Of a stretch of DNA of 64,000 nucleotides, positions 58,683 through 64,000 are shown piece by piece (the first letter of the stretch is position 1; each line of letters begins with the position of its first letter). The stretch lies in NCBI GenBank assembly GCA_027665725.1, contig JAQDDS010000003.1:213971-277970 (forward strand), read 5' to 3'. This DNA comes from Streptococcaceae bacterium AF77-01CM03A (GTDB taxonomy: Bacteria; Bacillota; Bacilli; Lactobacillales; Streptococcaceae). The position numbers and the translations under genes are program-made. The notes beneath the pieces are model-generated. The model was not told the DNA's origin and ran no database searches. It saw nothing but the letters and a program-made list of their open reading frames with translations.

Positions 58683-58712
58683 ATATTGTCAATTTACATT
58701 AAAGGAGTACTA

Positions 58713-61505
58713 ATGAAACTTAAAGAAACCCTCAATCTTGGGAAAACAGAATTTCCAATGCGTGCCGGTCTTCCAACCAAAGAGCCAGTTTGGCAAAAAG
58801 AGTGGGAAGAAGCAAAATTGTATCAACGTCGTCAAGAGTTAAATGAAGGAAAACCTCACTTTACTCTTCACGATGGTCCTCCGTATGCAAACGGAAATAT
58901 CCACGTTGGACATGCTATGAACAAGATTTCGAAAGATATCATTGTTCGTTCTAAGTCTATGTCAGGATTTTACGCACCATATATCCCAGGTTGGGATACA
59001 CACGGTCTGCCAATCGAGCAAGTCTTGGCTAAACAAGGTGTTAAACGCAAAGAAATGGACTTGGTTGAGTACTTGAAACTTTGCCGTGAATACGCTCTTT
59101 CTCAAGTAGATAAACAACGCGAAGACTTCAAGCGCTTGGGTGTTTCTGGTGACTGGGAAAATCCATATGTAACATTGACGCCAGACTATGAAGCAGCGCA
59201 AATCCGTGTCTTCGGTGAAATGGCTAACAAGGGCTACATCTACCGTGGAGCTAAGCCAGTTTACTGGTCATGGTCATCTGAGTCAGCTCTTGCTGAAGCG
59301 GAGATTGAATACCATGACTTGGTTTCAACTTCACTTTACTATGCTAATAAGGTCAAAGATGGCAAAGGTGTTCTAGACACTGATACTTATATCGTCGTTT
59401 GGACAACAACTCCATTTACCATCACAGCTTCTCGTGGTTTGACTGTTGGAGCAGATATTGACTATGTAGTCGTACAACCTGCTGGTGAAACTCGTAAGTT
59501 TGTAGTTGCTGCTGAATTGTTGAACAGCTTATCTGAAAAATTCGGTTGGGCTGATGTTCAAGTTTTGGCGACTTACCGTGGTCAAGAATTGAACCACATC
59601 GTGACAGAGCACCCATGGGATACTGCAGTAGATGAACTTGTTATCCTTGGTGACCACGTTACAACAGACTCCGGTACTGGTATCGTCCATACAGCGCCAG
59701 GTTTTGGTGAGGATGATTACAATGTTGGTGTTGCCAATGGTCTCGAAGTTGCTGTAACTGTCAACGAACGCGGAATCATGATGGCCAATGCAGGTGCAGA
59801 GTTCGAAGGTCAATTTTATGACAAGGTTGTGCCAACAGTTATTGAAAAACTTGGTGATTTGCTTCTTGCTCAAGAAGAAATCTCTCACTCCTACCCATTT
59901 GACTGGCGTACGAAAAAACCAATCATCTGGCGTGCAGTTCCACAATGGTTTGCTTCAGTATCAAAATTCCGTCAAGATATCTTGGATGAAATCGAAAAAG
60001 TGAAATTCCACTCAGAATGGGGTAAAGTACGTCTTTACAATATGATCCGTGACCGTGGCGACTGGGTTATCTCTCGTCAACGTGCCTGGGGAGTTCCTCT
60101 TCCAATCTTCTATGCAGAAGACGGAACGCCAATCATGACATCTGAAACAATTGAACATGTAGCTCAACTCTTTGAAGAGCATGGTTCAATCATCTGGTGG
60201 GAACGTGATGCTAAAGACCTCTTGCCAGAAGGATTTACGCATCCAGGTTCACCAAATGGGGAATTCAAGAAAGAAACTGACATCATGGACGTTTGGTTTG
60301 ACTCAGGCTCATCATGGAACGGAGTAGTGGTTAACCGTCCAGAACTTAAATACCCAGCTGATCTTTACCTAGAAGGTTCAGACCAGTACCGTGGTTGGTT
60401 CAACTCATCACTTATCACCTCTGTAGCTAACCATGGTGTGGCACCATACAAGCAAATCTTGTCACAAGGTTTTGCTTTGGATGGCAAAGGAGAGAAGATG
60501 TCTAAATCTCTTGGGAACACCATTGCTCCAAGCGATGTTGAAAAACAATTCGGTGCGGAAATCTTGCGTCTCTGGGTAACCAGTGTAGACTCAAGCAATG
60601 ACGTACGTATCTCTATGGATATCTTAAGTCAAGTTTCTGAGACTTACCGTAAGATCCGTAACACGCTTCGTTTCTTGATTGCTAACACATCTGACTTTAA
60701 CCCATCTGAGGATGCTGTCGCTTACGAAGAACTTCGTTCTGTTGATAAGTACATGACTATTCGCTTTAACCAACTTGTTAAGACGATTCGTGATGCTTAT
60801 GCCAACTTTGAATTCTTGACAATCTATAAAGCTTTAGTGAACTTTATCAATGTTGATTTGTCTGCCTTTTACCTTGATTTTGCCAAAGATGTTGTTTATA
60901 TCGAAGGAGCGAAATCGCTAGAACGCCGTCAAATGCAAACAGTTTTCTATGATATTTTGGTGAAAATCACTAAGCTTTTGACACCAATCCTTCCTCACAC
61001 AGCCGAAGAAATCTGGTCTTATCTTGAGTTTGAGGCAGAAGACTTCGTTCAATTGTCAGAATTACCAGAAGCTCAGACTTTTGCCAACCAAGAAGAAATC
61101 TTGGATACCTGGTCAGCCTTCATGGAATTCCGTGGACAAGCTCAAAAAGCCTTGGAAGAAGCGCGTAATGAAAAAGTGATTGGTAAATCACTTGAAGCTC
61201 ACTTGACAGTTTATCCAAACGAAGTCGTGAAAACACTTCTTGGAGCTGTTGATAGCAATGTTGCTCAACTCTTGATTGTTTCAGAATTGACCATCGCAGA
61301 AGGACCAGCTCCAGAGAGTGCAGTAAGCTTTGAAGATGTAGCCTTTACAGTTGAACGGGCAGCTGGTGAAGTTTGTGACCGTTGCCGTCGTATCGATCCA
61401 AGTACTGCAGAACGTAGCTACAACGCGTTTATCTGTGATCACTGTGCAAGTGTCGTGGAAGAAAACTTTGCGGATGCAGTAGCAGAAGGCTTTGAAGCTA
61501 AATAA
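58713..61505 (+). CDS. ileS: Isoleucyl-tRNA synthetase
   Basis: A 930-residue class I synthetase. The HIGH motif is HVGH in [11 protein letters not shown] (about 64-67) and KMSKS appears in [10 protein letters not shown] (about 592-600); the CP1 editing domain lies between, and two CxxC pairs (CDRC and CDHC) at the C-terminus bind zinc. The ATG at 58713 behind AAAGGAG is chosen; the longer frame enters the T-box. Bacterial-type IleRS, not the mupirocin-resistant form. Confidence 0.98.
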   Translation: MKLKETLNLGKTEFPMRAGLPTKEPVWQKEWEEAKLYQRRQELNEGKPHFTLHDGPPYANGNIHVGHAMNKISKDIIVRSKSMSGFYAPYIPGWDTHGLPIEQVLAKQGVKRKEMDLVEYLKLCREYALSQVDKQREDFKRLGVSGDWENPYVTLTPDYEAAQIRVFGEMANKGYIYRGAKPVYWSWSSESALAEAEIEYHDLVSTSLYYANKVKDGKGVLDTDTYIVVWTTTPFTITASRGLTVGADIDYVVVQPAGETRKFVVAAELLNSLSEKFGWADVQVLATYRGQELNHIVTEHPWDTAVDELVILGDHVTTDSGTGIVHTAPGFGEDDYNVGVANGLEVAVTVNERGIMMANAGAEFEGQFYDKVVPTVIEKLGDLLLAQEEISHSYPFDWRTKKPIIWRAVPQWFASVSKFRQDILDEIEKVKFHSEWGKVRLYNMIRDRGDWVISRQRAWGVPLPIFYAEDGTPIMTSETIEHVAQLFEEHGSIIWWERDAKDLLPEGFTHPGSPNGEFKKETDIMDVWFDSGSSWNGVVVNRPELKYPADLYLEGSDQYRGWFNSSLITSVANHGVAPYKQILSQGFALDGKGEKMSKSLGNTIAPSDVEKQFGAEILRLWVTSVDSSNDVRISMDILSQVSETYRKIRNTLRFLIANTSDFNPSEDAVAYEELRSVDKYMTIRFNQLVKTIRDAYANFEFLTIYKALVNFINVDLSAFYLDFAKDVVYIEGAKSLERRQMQTVFYDILVKITKLLTPILPHTAEEIWSYLEFEAEDFVQLSELPEAQTFANQEEILDTWSAFMEFRGQAQKALEEARNEKVIGKSLEAHLTVYPNEVVKTLLGAVDSNVAQLLIVSELTIAEGPAPESAVSFEDVAFTVERAAGEVCDRCRRIDPSTAERSYNAFICDHCASVVEENFADAVAEGFEAK

Positions 61506-61513
61506 TCTAACAA

Positions 61514-61542
61514 AAATACAGGAGAAATTCCTGTATTTTTTT
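61514..61542 (+). terminator. ileS terminator
   Basis: AAATACAGGA/TCCTGTATTT stem, 5-nt loop, T-run. Confidence 0.9.
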
Positions 61543-61567
61543 TAAAATAAAAACTTTATTAAAAATA

Positions 61568-61576
61568 TGATATAAT
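61568..61576 (+). promoter_or_regulatory. Extended -10 promoter of the small membrane protein gene
   Basis: TGATATAAT, 30 bp before the ATG, in AT-rich DNA. Confidence 0.6.
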
Positions 61577-61605
61577 ATACCTTATTAAAATAAAAGGAGA
61601 TATTT

Positions 61606-61974
61606 ATGAAGACAAAAACACTAGCACAAGTAGATGGCTTTATTGGGACTATCGCAGGAACGCTCTTGGCAATTTTGCCTGTCGTTATATTAATGATTGC
61701 ATCTATTTTTGAAAATGAAGATTTTGCAGGAGTACTTTTGGCGATCATTTTCATTGTTTTCTCTTTAGTGAAAATTGCAACCCTCATTCTTGGAATTCTC
61801 TCACTTGTCTATTATAAAGATGACAATCGTATCTCATTGGCACCATCGATTCTATTTATCGTAGGATCTGTAGTTGCCTTGATTCCTTTCCTTGGGTGGA
61901 TTGGTGGAATCGTCCTTGTCATTGGTGGAGCTTTGTACCTAGCAAGCTTGAAACAATTTAGAATTGAAGAATAA
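61606..61974 (+). CDS. Small integral membrane protein
   Basis: A 122-residue protein with three to four hydrophobic helices (about 10-33, 40-66, 78-112) and charged ends; FLGWIGGIVLVIGGALYLASL is the last. The outline resembles DUF4064-type small membrane proteins, but the family is not certain. AAAGGAG precedes the ATG. Single-gene unit with its own promoter and terminator. Confidence 0.7.
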   Translation: MKTKTLAQVDGFIGTIAGTLLAILPVVILMIASIFENEDFAGVLLAIIFIVFSLVKIATLILGILSLVYYKDDNRISLAPSILFIVGSVVALIPFLGWIGGIVLVIGGALYLASLKQFRIEE

Positions 61975-61987
61975 ATTATTTTTTAGG

Positions 61988-62013
61988 GAAGAGTCCATGA
62001 GCTCTTCTCTTTT
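61988..62013 (+). terminator. Terminator after the small membrane protein gene
   Basis: GAAGAG/CTCTTC stem (61988-61993, 62002-62007) with TCTTTTT tail. Confidence 0.7.
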
Positions 62014-62106
62014 TCGTTGATTTTAACTAGCTTTTTTGTGAAAAATTGTGTAAAATAGAATAGATAAACGAGGGCAACCTCGAAAAATAAAAGGAGAATC
62101 CAACTA

Positions 62107-62799
62107 ATGGTAAAATTGGTTTTCGCTCGCCACGGTGAGTCTGAATGGAACAAAGCTAACCTTTTCACAGGATGGGCTGACGTAGATCTTTCTGAAAAAG
62201 GTACTCAACAAGCTATCGATGCTGGTAAATTGATCAAAGAAGCTGGTATTGAATTTGACCAAGCTTACACTTCAGTATTGAAACGTGCAATCAAAACAAC
62301 TAACCTTGCACTTGAAGCATCTGACCAATTGTGGGTTCCAGTTGAAAAATCATGGCGCTTGAACGAACGTCACTACGGTGGTTTGACTGGTAAAAACAAA
62401 GCTGAAGCTGCTGAACAATTTGGTGATGAGCAAGTTCACATCTGGCGTCGTTCATACGATGTATTGCCTCCAGCAATGCCTCGTGATGATGAGTACTCAG
62501 CTCACACAGATCGTCGTTACGCTTCACTTGATGACTCAGTAATTCCAGATGCTGAAAACTTGAAAGTGACTTTGGAACGCGCTCTTCCATTCTGGGAAGA
62601 TAAAATCGCTCCAGCACTTAAAGATGGTAAAAACGTATTCGTAGGCGCACACGGAAACTCAATCCGCGCCCTTGTAAAACACATCAAACAATTGTCAGAC
62701 GACGAAATCATGGATGTGGAAATCCCTAACTTCCCACCATTGGTATTCGAATTTGACGAAAAATTGAACGTAGTTTCTGAATACTATCTTGGTAAATAA
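62107..62799 (+). CDS. gpmA: 2,3-bisphosphoglycerate-dependent phosphoglycerate mutase
   Basis: A 230-residue cofactor-dependent phosphoglycerate mutase of glycolysis. [18 protein letters not shown] contains the phosphorylated His (about residue 9-10), with [15 protein letters not shown] and [15 protein letters not shown] completing the active site. Codon use is strongly biased, as for other glycolytic genes. AAAGGAG sets the start. Monocistronic between two terminators. Confidence 0.98.
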   Translation: MVKLVFARHGESEWNKANLFTGWADVDLSEKGTQQAIDAGKLIKEAGIEFDQAYTSVLKRAIKTTNLALEASDQLWVPVEKSWRLNERHYGGLTGKNKAEAAEQFGDEQVHIWRRSYDVLPPAMPRDDEYSAHTDRRYASLDDSVIPDAENLKVTLERALPFWEDKIAPALKDGKNVFVGAHGNSIRALVKHIKQLSDDEIMDVEIPNFPPLVFEFDEKLNVVSEYYLGK

Positions 62800-62810
62800 T
62801 GTAAAATAGA

Positions 62811-62836
62811 GTCTAGGATTATTCCTAGGCTTTTTT
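62811..62836 (+). terminator. gpmA terminator
   Basis: GTCTAGGA/TCCTAGGC stem, 4-nt loop, six T. Confidence 0.88.
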
Positions 62837-62872
62837 ATTTTAAAAATAGGAAAATGCAGAGTGCAATTTAAC

Positions 62873-62901
62873 TTGTCAAAGACAAGGATTCTTGTTATAA
62901 T
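62873..62901 (+). promoter_or_regulatory. Promoter of rpmG-secE-nusG
   Basis: TTGTCA - 17 bp - TATAAT with an extended TG element. Confidence 0.82.
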
Positions 62902-62919
62902 AGATAGGATGGAGGCGCT

Positions 62920-63072
62920 ATGGCACTTAAAAAAGCAAGTTTAGCCTGTGCGGTTTGTGGTTCAAGAAACTACTCAATTAAAATTAGTGGGAATCCAAAA
63001 CCGACTCGCTTAGAAGTAAATAAATTTTGTAAACATTGTGGTAAATACACAACACATCGAGAAACGAGATAG
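62920..63072 (+). CDS. rpmG: 50S ribosomal protein L33
   Basis: A 50-residue L33 starting behind GGAGG. Two cysteine pairs (CAVC at 10-13 and CKHC at 37-40) bind zinc, so this is the zinc-containing form, with a paralogue expected elsewhere. Family motifs are [14 protein letters not shown] and [20 protein letters not shown]. It starts the rpmG-secE-nusG operon common to Firmicutes. Confidence 0.93.
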   Translation: MALKKASLACAVCGSRNYSIKISGNPKPTRLEVNKFCKHCGKYTTHRETR

Positions 63073-63081
63073 GAGATAAGA

Positions 63082-63258
63082 ATGGGTTTTATTAAGGATA
63101 TCTTTACACTTCTTAAAGATACAACTTGGCCAACTCGAAAACAAAGTTGGGTAGATTTCAAATCTATCATGGAATACACTGCCTTCTTTGTTGTCATCAT
63201 TTATATTTTTGACCAGTTAATCGTTAGCGGATTGATCCGATTCATTAACATTTTTTAA
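63082..63258 (+). CDS. secE: Preprotein translocase subunit SecE
   Basis: A 58-residue single-span SecE. The amphipathic segment TLLKDTTWPTRKQSWVDF is the conserved SecE helix, followed by one membrane helix (about 32-54). It clamps SecY in the translocon. AGGAG lies before the ATG, 9 bp after rpmG and upstream of nusG, the usual order. Confidence 0.93.
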   Translation: MGFIKDIFTLLKDTTWPTRKQSWVDFKSIMEYTAFFVVIIYIFDQLIVSGLIRFINIF

Positions 63259-63307
63259 GATAGTATAAATAGGCTGAAAGAAGTTTACCATTAAGAAAGG
63301 AAAAAAG

Positions 63308-63844
63308 ATGGATAGTTTTGATAAAGGATGGTTTGTCCTACAAACATATTCTGGTTATGAAAATAAAGTAAAAGAAAATCTCTTGCAACGTGCACAAACA
63401 TACAATATGTTGGATAATATCCTACGTGTGGAAATTCCAACTCAAACTGTGCAAGTTGAAAAAAATGGGAAGAAAAAAGAAGTTGAAGAAAATCGCTTCC
63501 CAGGATATGTCCTTGTAGAAATGGTTATGACTGATGAAGCTTGGTTTGTGGTTCGTAATACACCAAACGTTACGGGATTTGTCGGCTCACACGGGAACAG
63601 ATCTAAACCAACTCCACTTTTGGAACAAGAAATCAGAGATATCTTGGTATCAATGGGACAAACGGTTCAAGAATTCGATATCAATGTTGAAGTTGGTCAA
63701 ACAGTTCGAATCATTGATGGTGCCTTTGCTGATTACACAGGAAAAATTACTGAAATTGATAACAACAAAGTGAAAATGATTATTTCAATGTTTGGTAATG
63801 ATACAGTAGCAGAAGTAAACTTGAATCAAATTGCTGAATTGTAA
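63308..63844 (+). CDS. nusG: Transcription antitermination factor NusG
   Basis: A 178-residue NusG. The NGN domain begins WFVLQTYSGYENKVKENL and includes FPGYVLVEMVMTDEAWFVVR and VTGFVG; the C-terminal KOW domain holds VGQTVRIIDGAFADYTGKI. It binds RNA polymerase to set pausing and couple to translation. AAGGAAAAAAG precedes the ATG. Confidence 0.98.
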   Translation: MDSFDKGWFVLQTYSGYENKVKENLLQRAQTYNMLDNILRVEIPTQTVQVEKNGKKKEVEENRFPGYVLVEMVMTDEAWFVVRNTPNVTGFVGSHGNRSKPTPLLEQEIRDILVSMGQTVQEFDINVEVGQTVRIIDGAFADYTGKITEIDNNKVKMIISMFGNDTVAEVNLNQIAEL

Positions 63845-63879
63845 TCTCAGTTACTCACCTACTTGTGAATCTAGAATTC

Positions 63880-63933
63880 TGTCAACTAATTTTTAAAAAA
63901 ACTAGTTGACAAGATTCAAAAAGTGGGTATAAT
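63880..63933 (+). promoter_or_regulatory. Promoter of tRNA-Glu with overlapping inverted repeat
   Basis: TTGACA (63906-63911) - 16 bp - TATAAT (63928-63933). The -35 box is part of the right arm of TGTCAACTA/TAGTTGACA (63880-63888 and 63903-63911), perfect 9-bp arms with a 14-nt T/A-rich loop. Confidence 0.7.
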
Positions 63934-63955
63934 AGAAAGAGTTGAAAAAGCTCAG

Positions 63956-64000
63956 GGTCCGTTGGTCAAGGGGTTAAGACACCGCCTTTTCACGGCGGTA
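63956..64000 (+). tRNA. tRNA-Glu (TTC), 3' part outside window
   Basis: GGTCCGTTGGTCAAGGGGTT is the acceptor and D-arm; ACCGCC-TTTTCAC-GGCGGT is the anticodon arm with anticodon TTC. The window ends in the variable region. Confidence 0.95.

Noticed and set aside
58641-58712. N-terminal extension of IleRS by 24 residues
   Set aside because: It would translate the T-box terminator; the ATG at 58713 has a strong ribosome binding site and gives the family length.

Overview
The window is a low-GC Firmicutes chromosome segment that reads as a mitis-group Streptococcus (S. mitis / S. oralis type, close to S. pneumoniae). The evidence is the pneumococcus-like PBP2B with Ser386, Ser443 and Lys615 in the expected register, the dexB - oligopeptide lipoproteins - wzg/wzh/wzd/wze capsule block, the ftsA-ftsZ-ylmEFGH-divIVA-ileS division cluster with a T-box, UPF0371 next to dexB, and an LPATG-anchored surface glycosidase. 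No phage, IS element, rRNA or CRISPR array was recognised.

Layout. 1-5.0 kb: 3' part of a giant cell-wall-anchored alpha-L-fucosidase. 5.1-13.3 kb: RpiR-type regulator (divergent), pbp2B-recR, ddl, murF, a YwaF-like membrane protein, then rplM-rpsI behind an L13-type leader. 13.3-17.7 kb: an AT-rich accessory patch directly after rpsI with small immunity-like genes (SMI1/KNR4, DUF6881-like, Imm70-like) of which several are broken. 17.8-22.1 kb: DUF6287 protein, rhomboid protease, and a UmuC mutagenesis operon headed by a self-cleaving XRE/S24 repressor. 22.1-25.2 kb: an uncharacterised two-gene unit (a small alpha/beta protein plus a large protein with a nuclease-like N-terminus, hydrophobic core and FEYE pentapeptide repeats) followed by an ADP-ribosylglycohydrolase. 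25.2-33 kb: glmS between two NagR-like operators, an exported protein, a Mga-like regulator, UPF0371, dexB with a cre site. 33-52 kb: two AliC/AliD-like peptide-binding lipoproteins and a complete Wzx/Wzy capsule locus. 52-64 kb: ftsA-ftsZ division cluster including a short tandem divIVA copy, T-box-ileS, gpmA, rpmG-secE-nusG and the start of a tRNA-Glu.

How parts fit together. Much of the window serves the cell surface: precursor synthesis (glmS, ddl, murF), cross-linking (PBP2B), septation (FtsA/FtsZ/SepF/DivIVA) and capsule assembly. The capsule genes predict a WchA-initiated (probably glucose-1-phosphate) Wzy polymer carrying ManNAc (WecB plus CpsF/WecG family), Galf (Glf plus a Gtf3/WbbI-like transferase) and a LicD-added phospho-substituent. 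Sugar-responsive control is visible as a candidate cre at dexB, dre-like sites at glmS and inverted repeats at the RpiR regulator.

The strongest candidates for undescribed biology are the 22.2-24.4 kb two-gene unit, the decaying immunity-gene patch behind rpsI, and the extra DivIVA N-terminal domain protein. All functional statements are from reading motifs and remembered families; no database search was possible.
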